A DNA stretch of 60,738 nucleotides from Desulfosarcinaceae bacterium. Its GTDB lineage: Bacteria; Desulfobacterota; Desulfobacteria; Desulfobacterales; Desulfosarcinaceae. The notes beneath the pieces were generated by a model. It was not told the origin of the DNA, did no database searches, and worked only from the letters and a program-made list of their open reading frames with translations. Positions 50,073 through 59,187 of the stretch are shown here, one piece after another. The translations under genes and the position numbers were made by a program. Numbering within the stretch: position 1 is the first letter of the stretch; each line of letters opens with the position of its first letter. The stretch spans positions 1 to 60,738 of the forward strand of contig JASJCL010000027.1 of assembly GCA_030066015.1 (NCBI GenBank), written 5' to 3'.

Positions 50073-51305
50073 ATGTCGATGAACCCGAACCGCAACCTGG
50101 CCCTTCTTCTCGGTGGCCAATTTGTCTCACAGATTGGGGACAAATTCCACATGCTGGCGGTGGCCTATCTGGTGCTGAAAACCACCGGATCCGCCACAAA
50201 GATGGGCCTCCTGCTCTTCTGTTCCATCTTCCCAAGCATGCTCTTGGGAATCGTCGCCGGCGCCGTCCTGGATCGATGCAATAAACTGCACATCATCATA
50301 GCCGCGGACCTGATCCGCAGCGCCCTCGTCGGAACCCTGGCCATCCTCTACGCGACCAGCGGCCTCAGCTTCGGCCCGCTGCTGGCGGCGCAGGTCCTCA
50401 TCTCCGTCTGCAGTGCATTTTTTGATCCCGCCATTCCGGCCTTGATTCCCCAGATTGTCGACCGGACGGCGCTGACACGGGCCAATGCCCAAACGCAGTT
50501 GATCAGCGGTATCGCCACCATCATCGGACCCGTCCTGGGCGGGCTCACCGTCGCTTGGGGCGGCTATCTGCCCGTTTTCGTGATCAATGCCGGATCATAC
50601 CTCTTCTCGGCATTGTCCGAATGCTTGATCCGGTTGGCGCCCACCCCAAATGCGCCCTCCCGTATATCCCAAATCGGCGGTGACATTGTGGCGGGTTGCC
50701 GTTACGTGGGTCAGCGCCAAGCGCTGGTAATGATATTGGGGATGGTCGCGGTCATCCACTTCTTCGTCGGGTCGATCGAATCCGTCATACCGGTCTTGGC
50801 CCTCAGTCTCGGGGGTGACGGGGCCGCCAACATGGGGGTCATCCAGACCACTTTCGGCCTGGGGATCGTTGCCGCGGCACTCTGCATCAGCCTGCGGCCG
50901 ATGGATGGTGGCGAGGAGCGCCTGCTCTTCGGCAGCGTCGGGGCCATCGGCATCCAATTGTTGATCATGGGGGGGGTGGCGCAGTGGGGGGTACACCGGT
51001 TGGTCGCCTACCTGCCCCTTTTCGTCGGCCTGGGCATCGCCACCATCACTGCCGGCACCAGCTTCCGCAGCATCCTCCAAAAGTCGGTGGCAGACGTCAT
51101 GCTGGGCCGCGTATTCGGATTCGTCAGTTCCGTCGGCAACATCTCTATTCCGCTAGCGGCGCTCACTGCGGGCATGCTCCTGGAACACTATCCACATGCC
51201 CATCTGCTGATCGCCAGCGGCGTCGTCTTAGTGCCCCTGAGTGCCGGGGGCCACCATGCTTTCAGAAAACAGCAATTGGGTATTCATCGGCCCCAATTCG
51301 ACTGA
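50073..51305 (+). CDS. MFS transporter, EntS-like group
   Basis: 410 residues, about twelve membrane helices. Signature pieces include LLGGQFVSQIGDKFHMLAVA in helix 1, the GIVAGAVLDRCNKLHIIIAADLI loop region between helices 2 and 3, and AFFDPAIPALIPQIV. The group includes enterobactin- and macrolide-type exporters, so an efflux role is likely but the substrate is unknown. It follows the small ribbon-helix-helix-like gene by 12 bases. No clear terminator follows within 150 bases. Confidence 0.9.
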   Translation: MSMNPNRNLALLLGGQFVSQIGDKFHMLAVAYLVLKTTGSATKMGLLLFCSIFPSMLLGIVAGAVLDRCNKLHIIIAADLIRSALVGTLAILYATSGLSFGPLLAAQVLISVCSAFFDPAIPALIPQIVDRTALTRANAQTQLISGIATIIGPVLGGLTVAWGGYLPVFVINAGSYLFSALSECLIRLAPTPNAPSRISQIGGDIVAGCRYVGQRQALVMILGMVAVIHFFVGSIESVIPVLALSLGGDGAANMGVIQTTFGLGIVAAALCISLRPMDGGEERLLFGSVGAIGIQLLIMGGVAQWGVHRLVAYLPLFVGLGIATITAGTSFRSILQKSVADVMLGRVFGFVSSVGNISIPLAALTAGMLLEHYPHAHLLIASGVVLVPLSAGGHHAFRKQQLGIHRPQFD

Positions 51306-51485
51306 CACCGTAGTTAATATAATAATAGTAAAGGTGAGTGTCTGCCTGGCAAAAAGGCGAATGCGGGTGGTTTCAACAGGCGTGATAGTGGCAGCGGCCG
51401 AGTCAGGGGGGGCATGGGGGTGGTCTTGTGCAGGCGCACGCCCTGTCGCGGGTAAATGATGCATCCACCTCGGCCACAGTGCAGT

Positions 51486-51518
51486 TAAAAGGGGCTCACC
51501 ATTTCGGCAAGCCCCTTT
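51486..51518 (-). terminator. Terminator after tRNA-Glu
   Basis: Minus strand: AAAGGGGCT and AGCCCCTTTT form a stem with a 13-base loop ending in TTTT, eight bases past the tRNA end. It could also stop plus-strand readthrough from the MFS gene. Confidence 0.85.
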
Positions 51519-51525
51519 CCTATAT

Positions 51526-51601
51526 TGGTGATCCCAGCGGGGTTCGAACCCGCGTTACCGGCGTGAGAGGCCGGCGTCCTAAACCACTAGACGATGGGAC
51601 C
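51526..51601 (-). tRNA. tRNA-Glu (anticodon CUC)
   Basis: 76 bases including an encoded CCA. The acceptor stem GGTCCCA pairs with TGGGATC (one G-U); the D-arm region is TCGTCTAGTGG. The anticodon stem-loop CCGGC-CTCTCAC-GCCGG gives CUC, and the T-arm is GCGGGTTCGAACCCCGC. The structure is complete. It has its own promoter and terminator. The second glutamate tRNA (UUC) is not in the window. Confidence 0.97.
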
Positions 51602-51622
51602 TTTATTGCAAAAGTGGGACTC

Positions 51623-51651
51623 CATCTATAAATTTTCACAACCTTTGTCAA
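51623..51651 (-). promoter_or_regulatory. Predicted sigma-70 promoter of tRNA-Glu
   Basis: Minus strand: TTGACA (51651-51646), 17 bases, TAGATG (51628-51623), with the mature 5' end 22 bases further on. Confidence 0.75.
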
Positions 51652-51681
51652 CCCCTTTTGCCGCCCTGGCCGTGCCCTGGA

Positions 51682-51897
51682 TCAGCTGCCTTTCAGCGCG
51701 GCGGTCTTGGGCGTTCCTCGGCGATATCCGACCACAAAGTAGATGGGCGGCCCGAAGAAGGGGATCAGGGCGATAAAGGCCCAGAGGGCTTTGAGGTGGA
51801 CGCCGCCGAAATCTTTGCGGGCGATGTCGAAGATGGCCAGGCAGGTCAGTGCGTAAAAGAGCACGCCGATCAGGATCACAATGGTACTGAAGTCCAT
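51682..51897 (-). CDS. Small membrane protein with PLDc_N domain
   Basis: 71 residues with two membrane helices: STIVILIGVLFYALTCLAIF and LWAFIALIPFFGPPIYFVVG. Between them lies the short DIARKDFGGVHLK loop. This is the phospholipase D N-terminal-like (PLDc_N) domain found alone; free-standing members have no defined role. It starts 15 bases after the mltB-like gene on the same strand and is probably co-transcribed with it. Confidence 0.85.
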   Translation of the reverse strand: MDFSTIVILIGVLFYALTCLAIFDIARKDFGGVHLKALWAFIALIPFFGPPIYFVVGYRRGTPKTAALKGS

Positions 51898-51912
51898 AGA
51901 ACCAAATCGCCT

Positions 51913-52803
51913 TCAGGTCTTTAGGAGGTTGGAGATTTTCAATACGGTGTTCACATAGTATTTGCTGTGATTGTAGTGGTAGATCACCTTTCCGGCGGCT
52001 TCTGAAGATAGCCCCGGCTTCCAGCCGTAATGTTTCAGGTAGCTGGCGATGCTGGCGATGGCATCGGTGTGGTTGAATAGGTCGACGCGGCCATCTTGAT
52101 TGCCATCCTCGGCGTAGGCCAGAATGTTGCTGGGCATGAATTGGGCGATTCCCATGGCCCCGGCGTAGGATCCATTGATGCCGCCAGGATCGATGCCTTC
52201 GCGCTTGGCGTAGGTAAGCAACGCCTTCAGCTCTTTGTATGCCCAGGCGGATTTGCGGTCGGCTTTCTTCTCAAACGCGCTTTTCTCGATGCGGCGGTCT
52301 TCTGGCAGGTTGACCCAGATATCCTGGCGCTGGGCCGTGCCCGACATGACGGCCATGGTGGAGAGGTTGTTGAAAATCGTGCTACGCCCCAGATAGGTGC
52401 CCAGTTTGGTCTCCACGAGGATGATGGCCGTAATCACCTCGGGATCGACCCCGAACTTTTTATGGGCACTTTCGAGCGCTTCGGTATGCTCGCGCATATA
52501 GCGACGGGCGTTGTTCAAATTTTTACGGCTGGTGAACTGATCGTAGTTCAGTCTGGACTCGTTGTGCACGAAGTAGAGGGAGACATTCTTGGTCTCGAAC
52601 ACGATTTCCGGCCGGCTGTAAAGTTGAGCGATCCAATCGGCATCGAAGCCATCGGCGATGAGGCGCTGTTTCAGTTCCCGATAATAGGGTTCGACGTCCT
52701 CAGCGCAGAGCATCGGGGGGAACCCTAGCAGCACTGCCAGTATCACGGTCAGCCACCCGCGGGTGGCGGTCTGAAACAAATAGCGGTTTCGACGTTGGGT
52801 CAT
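51913..52803 (-). CDS. Lytic murein transglycosylase, MltB type
   Basis: 296 residues. A signal peptide (residues 1-35, cleavage near MLCA) is followed by the SLT_2 domain. The catalytic Glu lies in AIILVETKLGTYLG, and further markers are STIFNNLSTMAVM, GSYAGAMGIAQFMPSNILAYAEDG and GDGR-like NQDGRVDLFNHTDAIASIAS. It cleaves peptidoglycan between MurNAc and GlcNAc to form the 1,6-anhydro product. The Cys at the cleavage region might allow lipidation, but the lipobox is imperfect. Confidence 0.93.
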   Translation of the reverse strand: MTQRRNRYLFQTATRGWLTVILAVLLGFPPMLCAEDVEPYYRELKQRLIADGFDADWIAQLYSRPEIVFETKNVSLYFVHNESRLNYDQFTSRKNLNNARRYMREHTEALESAHKKFGVDPEVITAIILVETKLGTYLGRSTIFNNLSTMAVMSGTAQRQDIWVNLPEDRRIEKSAFEKKADRKSAWAYKELKALLTYAKREGIDPGGINGSYAGAMGIAQFMPSNILAYAEDGNQDGRVDLFNHTDAIASIASYLKHYGWKPGLSSEAAGKVIYHYNHSKYYVNTVLKISNLLKT

Positions 52804-53010
52804 CTCCCCCCCTGGTGCAGTTCTAGGGCCTTCGGGTCGATCCTGCCGATGATGTCGGCTTGCCTGGCCTAAAATGGCATGTTATGGTGCCGGCTGTCAA
52901 TTATTAAGAAGAATTGCGAATAGATAAGCACCCTCCGGCTACCCGTGTCTACCGCTATTGTGCAGCAGTCGAACCCGGTCGGTGGGGCGCTTCAGGGAAA
53001 AACAACAGCG

Positions 53011-54381
53011 ATGGCAAAGAAACCCACCAAGTTGCTCTACACCTGCCAAACCTGCGGATTCCAGACACCGAAGTGGATGGGTAAATGTCCGGACTGCGGT
53101 GAATGGGACACCCTTTTGGAGGAGGTTCGCAGTGCAGCCGTATTGCGGCGGGCAACAACGGGAAGCACCGTCGGTGCCAGCCAACCGGTGCCCATCAATG
53201 CCGTAGATTTGGCCGAAGCACCCCGACTGGCGACCCACATCAATGAGTTTGACAGAGTCCTGGGCGGCGGACTGGTGCAGGGCTCCCTGGTCCTCATCGG
53301 CGGCGATCCAGGGATCGGAAAATCGACCCTCATGCTTCAAGCCCTGAATGCCATCGCCACTGCGGGTCGCAAGGTACTCTATGTCTCCGGTGAAGAGTCC
53401 GTCAAACAGCTGCGCCTTCGCAGCCAGCGGGTGGCCGCCAGCAGCGGCAACCTATTGGTGGTCTCTGAGATCGATCTGGACGCCATTTTGGCCATGGTGA
53501 CGAAGAGCGCCCCCGATGTGCTGGTGATCGATTCCATCCAGACCATGTTCAGTGCTGAACTCACTTCGGCCCCAGGCAGCGTCGGCCAGGTGCGGGAATC
53601 CACCATGCGTCTCATGCTCATGGCCAAAAACAGTGGGGTGCCCACGTTTCTGGTGGGTCACGTGACCAAGGAGGGGGTCATCGCCGGGCCGCGCCTGCTG
53701 GAGCACATGGTGGATACGGTGCTCTATTTCGAAGGGGATCGCAACCACGTCTTTCGAATCCTCAGAGCGGTCAAAAACCGATTCGGTTCCACCAACGAGA
53801 TCGGGGTGTTCGAGATGAAGAGCCAGGGATTGGCCGAAGTGACCAATCCCTCCGCCATATTTCTTTCTGAGCGGCCTGAGAATGTGGCCGGCTCGGTGGT
53901 GACGGCCTGCATGGAGGGTACCCGCCCCATCCTGGTGGAGTTGCAGGCGCTGGCCACCAGCACCAATCTGGGGACGCCGCGGCGGACCGTTCTGGGCCTG
54001 GATCAGAATCGCGTGGCCCTCCTGGTGGCCGTCATGGAGAAAAAATTGGGGCTGCACCTCACAGGCCATGATATCTTCATGAATGTGGCCGGCGGGGTCA
54101 AGATTATCGAACCCGCCGCAGATCTGGCCGTGATGGGCGCCATCGCCTCGAGTTTTCTGGACAAACCCATCGCTGCCGGTACCATCGCCATTGGTGAAGT
54201 GGGGCTCACCGGCGAGGTGCGGGCCGTGGGGAACATGGAGGTCCGTTTGGCCGAGGCGGCCAAGATGGGCTTCACCCGCTGCCTGGCGCCAGCGATCAAC
54301 ATCCAGCGTCTGACGGAGAAGCAACAGCTGGCGGTGATCCCGGTGGGCACGGTGGCGGAGGCCATGGAGCAACTCTACTGA
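53011..54381 (+). CDS. radA: DNA repair protein RadA
   Basis: 456 residues. A zinc finger (C12, C15, C26, C29; CQTCGFQTPKWMGKCPDCGE), the RecA-like ATPase with Walker A GGDPGIGKST near 97 and the RadA-specific KNRFG near 254, and a Lon-like C-terminal domain are all present. It drives branch migration in recombinational repair. ATG 53011 gives the standard MAKKPTKLLYTC start; in-frame codons further upstream are not needed. First of a likely radA-rlmE-yebC operon. Confidence 0.97.
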   Translation: MAKKPTKLLYTCQTCGFQTPKWMGKCPDCGEWDTLLEEVRSAAVLRRATTGSTVGASQPVPINAVDLAEAPRLATHINEFDRVLGGGLVQGSLVLIGGDPGIGKSTLMLQALNAIATAGRKVLYVSGEESVKQLRLRSQRVAASSGNLLVVSEIDLDAILAMVTKSAPDVLVIDSIQTMFSAELTSAPGSVGQVRESTMRLMLMAKNSGVPTFLVGHVTKEGVIAGPRLLEHMVDTVLYFEGDRNHVFRILRAVKNRFGSTNEIGVFEMKSQGLAEVTNPSAIFLSERPENVAGSVVTACMEGTRPILVELQALATSTNLGTPRRTVLGLDQNRVALLVAVMEKKLGLHLTGHDIFMNVAGGVKIIEPAADLAVMGAIASSFLDKPIAAGTIAIGEVGLTGEVRAVGNMEVRLAEAAKMGFTRCLAPAINIQRLTEKQQLAVIPVGTVAEAMEQLY

Positions 54382-54442
54382 AGGTCAGGCCATACCGCCC
54401 GTCCGGCGGGTGTTGATATTGACTTGCACAGGACCTAAGTAT

Positions 54443-55084
54443 ATGAAGCGGTCACCGCGAGGGCGCCGTCCCTGGGCCGATCACTATACCCACAAAGCCC
54501 GCAAAGAAAACTATGTGGCCAGGTCGGTCTACAAGCTTCAGGAGATCCAGCAGCGCTTTAAGGTTTTGAAGCGCGGCCAGCGGGTGCTGGATCTTGGGTG
54601 TGCGCCGGGATCCTGGCTTCAGTTCGCCAGTGCGACCGTTGGCAGCAAGGGGTTTGTCATGGGTCTGGATCTCCAGCCGGTGAACCTTGGCCGGCTGCCG
54701 GGCGTGGACTCAAACGTCGCCCGCACAATGGTGGCCGACATCCGCGCCTTGGATGAGGATGCATTGGAAACGATCGGCCGGGGCTACGATCTGGTGATGA
54801 GCGACATGGCCCCGGCGACCACCGGTCAGAAGCATGTGGACGCGGCCCGCTCGCTGACACTCTGCGAGCTGGCCCTGGAGACCGCCTGCCGGGTCCTACG
54901 TCCAGGTGGCCACTTCGTCACCAAAATTTTTCAGGGAGCCGATCACTCATCCTTCTCAGCGGCGGTCGCTCGTAAGTTCCGCCGTCGGGAACATCTAAAG
55001 CCCCGGAGCACCCGTAAGGCCAGCAAAGAGCTATTTGTGGTCGGCTTGGGTTTCAGATCAGGAGGTACACATGGCAGGTCATAG
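54443..55084 (+). CDS. rlmE: 23S rRNA (uridine-2'-O-)-methyltransferase RlmE
   Basis: 213 residues. SAM-dependent FtsJ-type enzyme that methylates the 2'-OH of U2552 in 23S rRNA. The SAM loop [14 protein letters not shown] near 46 and the K-D-K-E tetrad are visible (Lys in [14 protein letters not shown], Asp in LVMSDMAP, Lys in FVTKIFQG, Glu in SKELFVVG). ATG 54443 follows AGGA by nine bases. A TTG at 54410 is possible. It overlaps the start of yebC by 14 bases. Confidence 0.94.
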   Translation: MKRSPRGRRPWADHYTHKARKENYVARSVYKLQEIQQRFKVLKRGQRVLDLGCAPGSWLQFASATVGSKGFVMGLDLQPVNLGRLPGVDSNVARTMVADIRALDEDALETIGRGYDLVMSDMAPATTGQKHVDAARSLTLCELALETACRVLRPGGHFVTKIFQGADHSSFSAAVARKFRRREHLKPRSTRKASKELFVVGLGFRSGGTHGRS

Positions 55085-55817
55085 TAAATGGGCCAACATC
55101 AAGCACCGCAAGGGGGCGGTGGACGCCAAGCGCGGCAAGATCTTCACCAAGCTGATCAAGGAGATCACCGTGGCGGCCCGCATGGGGGGTGGCGACATCA
55201 ATTCCAATCCGCGACTTCGCTCGGCCGTCGCCGCCGCCAAGGCGGAAAACATGCCCAAGGACAATATGGAGCGCGCCATCAAGAAAGGCACCGGCGAACT
55301 CGAGGGGGTCAACTACGAGGAATCCACCTACGAAGGCTATGGGCCCGCCGGAGCGGCGGTACTGGTGGAATCCCTGACCGACAACAAGAACCGCGCCGTG
55401 GCCGAAATCCGCCATATTTTCAACAAATACGGCGGCAATCTGGGCGAGAACGGATGCGTGGCCTGGATGTTCGAGAAAAAGGGCTACCTCGTGGTGGAGA
55501 AACGTGTCATCGACGAGGACACCCTGATGGAGACCGCCTTAGACGCCGGTGCGGAGGATGTTCGCGAGGACGGCGATAATTTCGAAGTGGTTACCGCCCC
55601 GGAGGATTTTGAAGCGGTCAAGGAGGTGATCGACGGCGCCGAGATCACCACCCTCTCGGCCGAGGTGACCATGCTCCCCCAGAACATGGCCGAATTGAGC
55701 GGCAGGGATGCCGAAAAGATGATCAAGCTAATGGATGCCTTGGACGATTGCGACGACGTCCAGAAGGTTTACACCAATGCCGATATCCCCGACGATGTGG
55801 TGGCGGCCTTGGGCTAG
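55071..55817 (+). CDS. yebC: YebC/PmpR family protein
   Basis: 248 residues, the usual length. It begins [20 protein letters not shown] and contains [20 protein letters not shown], the [14 protein letters not shown] loop and [17 protein letters not shown]. The family was described as transcriptional regulators, and recent work ties it to translation of difficult proline-rich stretches. AGGAGG lies directly before ATG 55071, inside the end of rlmE. Confidence 0.96.
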   Translation: MAGHSKWANIKHRKGAVDAKRGKIFTKLIKEITVAARMGGGDINSNPRLRSAVAAAKAENMPKDNMERAIKKGTGELEGVNYEESTYEGYGPAGAAVLVESLTDNKNRAVAEIRHIFNKYGGNLGENGCVAWMFEKKGYLVVEKRVIDEDTLMETALDAGAEDVREDGDNFEVVTAPEDFEAVKEVIDGAEITTLSAEVTMLPQNMAELSGRDAEKMIKLMDALDDCDDVQKVYTNADIPDDVVAALG

Positions 55818-55836
55818 CACCACAATAACCTATTGT

Positions 55837-55893
55837 CCTCAAACCAAACGCCCCCTGTCGCTGAGTCAGCGACAGGGGGCGTTTGGTTTGAGG
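55837..55893. terminator. Long perfect inverted repeat between convergent yebC and nadA
   Basis: CCTCAAACCAAACGCCCCCTGTCGCTGA is mirrored exactly around a central G (57 bases in total), so a stem of at least 24 pairs is possible on either strand. T-richness is limited to GTTTGGTTT. It probably ends transcription from both sides. Confidence 0.7.
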
Positions 55894-55999
55894 GTGTCAT
55901 TTCACCAGTAGGTCGGCGCCACCAGTAGGCCTGTAAGGTGAAGGGTGACAATACCCCGCCGTGGCCACATCGGCAAACCGACGAAGTGGCGCATCAGCA

Positions 56000-56896
56000 T
56001 CATCGCGCCAGTTCCAACATGCCTTTCACCGCCTTGAGGGCGGGTATCCGGATCGCTTCGGGAACCGTCACTTCGCCCGTCATCGACTCCAGGCAGAAAA
56101 CGATGTCCGCCAGGGTGATCTTTTTCATGTCGGGGCAGAACATGGCCTCGGAAGCGGGAAGGAAGGTTTTGCCTGGAGCGGCTTTGGCAAGGGGATGCAG
56201 GAGCCCCACTTCGGTGCCCACAATGAAGGTGGTGGCATCGGATTCGGCCGCGTAGCGCAGCATGCCGGAGGTACTCACCACGGCGTCGGCAAGGGCCACC
56301 ACCTCGGGACGGCACTCGGGATGGGCCATGAAAAGCGCGTCGGGATGCGTGGAACGGATTTGTTGCACCTGCTCCGCGGTCAACGCGTCATGAAAGGGAC
56401 AATAGCCGTCCCAAGAATGGATGTGGGTATCGGTGTGGGCAGCGGTGTTTCGGGCCAGGTTGCGGTCGGGCGTCATGAGGGCCTCAGCAGCCCCCAGGCT
56501 GTTGATTACCGCGATGGCGTTGGCGGAGGTGCAACAGATGGTGGAGAGCGCCTTGACGGCCGCACTGGAGTTCACGTAGGTGACGATCGGCATCTCCCCC
56601 AGCTCGGCCATGCGGGATTTGAGGGCGTCGGGCGTCACCATGTCCGCCATGGGACAGCCGGCGTCGGCTTTGGGCAGAAGCACGGTTTTGTCCGGCGATA
56701 GGATGGAAGCGGTCTCCGCCATGAAATGCACCCCGCAGAAGACGATCACATCGGCGTCCGTATCTGCCGCGCGGATACTGAGTTCAAGGCTGTCGCCACA
56801 CAGATCGGCTACCTCTTGAATCTCCGGCGGTTGATAGTTGTGGGCCAATAAAAGGGCGTTTTTCTCTTTGAGCAGCGCTTTTATCTTCGTTTGCAT
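56000..56896 (-). CDS. nadA: Quinolinate synthase A
   Basis: 298 residues. It condenses iminoaspartate with dihydroxyacetone phosphate to quinolinate in de novo NAD synthesis. The three [4Fe-4S] cysteines are C81 (DAGCPMADM), C166 (WDGYCPFHD) and C254 (AMFCPDMKKI), at spacing typical of bacterial NadA; a further STICCTSANA motif is also kept. The start at 56896 (MQTKIKALLKEKN) has AAAGGA upstream; a longer frame would run into lolA. nadB and nadC are not in the window. Confidence 0.96.
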   Translation of the reverse strand: MQTKIKALLKEKNALLLAHNYQPPEIQEVADLCGDSLELSIRAADTDADVIVFCGVHFMAETASILSPDKTVLLPKADAGCPMADMVTPDALKSRMAELGEMPIVTYVNSSAAVKALSTICCTSANAIAVINSLGAAEALMTPDRNLARNTAAHTDTHIHSWDGYCPFHDALTAEQVQQIRSTHPDALFMAHPECRPEVVALADAVVSTSGMLRYAAESDATTFIVGTEVGLLHPLAKAAPGKTFLPASEAMFCPDMKKITLADIVFCLESMTGEVTVPEAIRIPALKAVKGMLELAR

Positions 56897-56975
56897 GTCG
56901 CTTTCCTTTCCAGCAGCCATCAAAGCGGGGGGAGCGCCTTCGCCAGGATGGCATCCCCCGTGAACGCCGGCCATC

Positions 56976-57659
56976 TCATGGGTCATTGAGTTTGAGGACG
57001 TCTGTACCCGGAGGGATGTCGAAGGCGAACACCTCATTCTCGAAACGCTGGTTGAATCGATAATCTTTGAGCTGGATCCAGGTCTCGTCCCCGTAAGCAT
57101 TTACGGTGAGTACATCGGTGATGATGAAGGTATCGGCGGAGATCGAGAGATGGACGGCCGTGACGTCGGGGGTTGTCTCCCGGGGGATCAACCGCAAACG
57201 GTATTCCCCCGCCATTTCGGTTGGCTCCTGTGTAACGGTGAAGCCCTGGCGCACCTGGCGGATGTCGGCCAAAAAGCCGGCGCCCCTGCCATCGCCGAAA
57301 AAAGCCGGTGCCGTTCCCGTCATCACCTGTTTATCCAAAGGGCGGTAGACCCATAGGCTGGCGCCATCCGTGATGATGATTTGGGGCTCTGGAGCGGTAT
57401 ACTCCCAGCGCATCTTTCCAGGCCGCCGAACAAAGAGCTGGCCCTGGGCCGTATCCGTAATCTGCATCGCCTTGATGGTGGCCTCCTGATCGAAGGCCGC
57501 GCTGAAGCCCTCTCCGCTGTAAGCACGCTCGATGCCATCGAGGATCTCCGCCACCGTGAGGGCAGGGGTGGCTTGCAGGCACCACCCAGGGGCGGTGGCC
57601 GTGAGGGTAAGGCCGATACAGAGAATCCAGGTCTTCAACAAGGGGATGCGACATGCCAT
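56976..57659 (-). CDS. lolA: Outer-membrane lipoprotein carrier protein LolA
   Basis: 227 residues. The signal peptide (MACRIPLLKTWILCIGLT core) is followed by the LolA fold: FSAAFDQEATIKAMQITDTA, GQLFVRRPGKMRWEYTAPEP, TDGASLWVYRPLDKQVM and a C-terminal FAFDIPPGTDVL. It ferries lipoproteins across the periplasm. ATG 57659 has AGGA eight bases upstream. nadA follows by 79 bases, an arrangement that suggests one transcript. Confidence 0.93.
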   Translation of the reverse strand: MACRIPLLKTWILCIGLTLTATAPGWCLQATPALTVAEILDGIERAYSGEGFSAAFDQEATIKAMQITDTAQGQLFVRRPGKMRWEYTAPEPQIIITDGASLWVYRPLDKQVMTGTAPAFFGDGRGAGFLADIRQVRQGFTVTQEPTEMAGEYRLRLIPRETTPDVTAVHLSISADTFIITDVLTVNAYGDETWIQLKDYRFNQRFENEVFAFDIPPGTDVLKLNDP

Positions 57660-57714
57660 CTGGGGCTTCCTTTGGGTCTGGTTGCAAGGTGGTTTGCCCT
57701 GAATATCGAAAATC

Positions 57715-57744
57715 ATTTTAAATGTAAAATTGATCGGGTCTCAA
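57715..57744 (-). promoter_or_regulatory. Predicted promoter of lolA-nadA
   Basis: Minus strand: TTGAGA (57744-57739), an 18-base spacer, TAAAAT (57720-57715), about 55 bases before the lolA start. Confidence 0.5.
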
Positions 57745-57876
57745 TGATCCGCTGAAGGGGCCGAGGTGTCGCGATAACCGCCGCGACGTGATGCGTTGGG
57801 GAAGGCCCTGCCGGATCGCGCAGCGGTGGTCGGTGCGCCGGCGGCCAGGATCCGCCATAGCTGTAGATCGTCAGTT

Positions 57877-58734
57877 TCAGCCGAATTCAGCCGGCTGGAA
57901 GTAGGTGGTTCGCCCGAACACCGCCCGACAGATCACATCGATCACGCGCATCCGCTTGCGTGCATCGGCCCGTGCGAGGGTGGGCGTTCGGTGCCCCTGT
58001 CCCATGAGGGTTTCCATGTTGCTGCGCTGGAGAAGTCGTTCGAAACTGCGCTGTTGCTCTACCATCTGGAAGGCACGCTGTTTGTGAGCGGTCAGAAGAG
58101 CGAAGGGATCGCGGCTGGCTTCCAATTCGGCAGCCAGCCCAACCACCAAATCGAGTGCCGACCAGAAATCGCGGTGGCTGCTGGGCAGGGCTTCAATGAG
58201 TTTCGTGCACACATCGGCTGCGGCGGTTCCCAGCCGCGCAGCGGCGTTGCGCAGCATGACGCGGACACGAATCTGCTCATCTGCCGCCAGACATCGGGTG
58301 AGGGCGCTTTCCAGCGAGGACGGCCAGCGCCGGGAGACCCGGAGGCGGATCAGGAAACGCTGCAGAAAATCGTCGGGCAGGGGCAGCGACAGGTCTCCCC
58401 CATCGCTACCGAGATGGATGGTCAGCGGGATGGGCGACTGCGCCAGGCGCCCAGCCAGGTGCTGGGTCAGGTCGCCGTCGAAACAGATCTGGTTGAGCAG
58501 CGGTTCAATGTGGTACTGGAAATCGACATCGGGAAAGAGCAGGAACTCCAGCAGGGTTTCTGCCTCGCTGGCACCACCATCGCAAAAGAGGTCCTCAAGG
58601 GTATCCGCGTCTATAGTCCCGAACGTGGCGCTCACAAATCTGGCGGCGTCTCCATCCAGTGACAGGGGACGGCTCAGATGGGACCGCAATCGGTCGACAA
58701 GGGCGTCGATGGGGTTATCGGCGGTGGCGGACAT
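57877..58734 (-). CDS. Unrecognised 285-residue cytoplasmic protein
   Basis: I do not recognise a family. The sequence is alpha-helical, leucine-rich and acidic at its N-terminus, with a basic C-terminus (RADARKRMRVIDVICRAV). It has no signal peptide or membrane helix. Cysteines are scattered (LFCDGG, NQICFDG, TRCLAADE, VCTKLIEAL) without a metal pattern. AFQMVEQQRSFERLLQRSNMETLMGQGHRTP looks like a helical hairpin. Codon use matches the neighbours. It lies between lolA and the HPt gene on the same strand, with gaps of about 100-200 bases, so an operon with the signalling genes is possible. Confidence 0.75.
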   Translation of the reverse strand: MSATADNPIDALVDRLRSHLSRPLSLDGDAARFVSATFGTIDADTLEDLFCDGGASEAETLLEFLLFPDVDFQYHIEPLLNQICFDGDLTQHLAGRLAQSPIPLTIHLGSDGGDLSLPLPDDFLQRFLIRLRVSRRWPSSLESALTRCLAADEQIRVRVMLRNAAARLGTAAADVCTKLIEALPSSHRDFWSALDLVVGLAAELEASRDPFALLTAHKQRAFQMVEQQRSFERLLQRSNMETLMGQGHRTPTLARADARKRMRVIDVICRAVFGRTTYFQPAEFG

Positions 58735-58831
58735 CTTGCCTATCTATCGCTCCGACGTAATTTAGGCAAGCCGTCGGCGCAACGCCTGCAGCAGATCAAG
58801 TCGGGTGAGTGGGAATCTGAGCGGGACGACC

Positions 58832-59149
58832 TCAGTCGCCCACAAAGGCTGCAATGGCGTCGAACATGGCCGTCATCTCCGCCGCCTGGGCGTTCGCCGC
58901 AGTCACTTGGTCGGCGTTCGCGGCCGCTTCGATCTGCTTGGCGGCAGTGTGCAGCTCCATCAGCCCCAAATTGCCTGAAGCGCCCGCCAGGGTATGGGCA
59001 TATCGTGCGGCCGCCGCAGTGTCGCCCCCGCTCAAGGCCTGTCTCAGATTGTCGAAATCGGCCTTGCCGGTCTCCATGAACAACTCGACCAACTCCCGGA
59101 ACTCATCCGCCTCCAGACCGAGGTTGGCACCCATCGCTTTGAAATCCAT
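58832..59149 (-). CDS. HPt-domain phosphotransfer protein
   Basis: 105 residues forming one Hpt four-helix bundle, with the phospho-accepting H52 in RYAHTLAGASGNLGLMEL. AAGGAG before ATG 59149 supports the start. It follows the hybrid kinase gene by 38 bases, so the pair forms a phosphorelay in which phosphate moves from the kinase receiver to this protein. The output regulator is not in the window. Confidence 0.93.
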   Translation of the reverse strand: MDFKAMGANLGLEADEFRELVELFMETGKADFDNLRQALSGGDTAAAARYAHTLAGASGNLGLMELHTAAKQIEAAANADQVTAANAQAAEMTAMFDAIAAFVGD

Positions 59150-59187
59150 TCCAACTCCTTAACCGGGCGGCACCAAAATGCTCCCGC

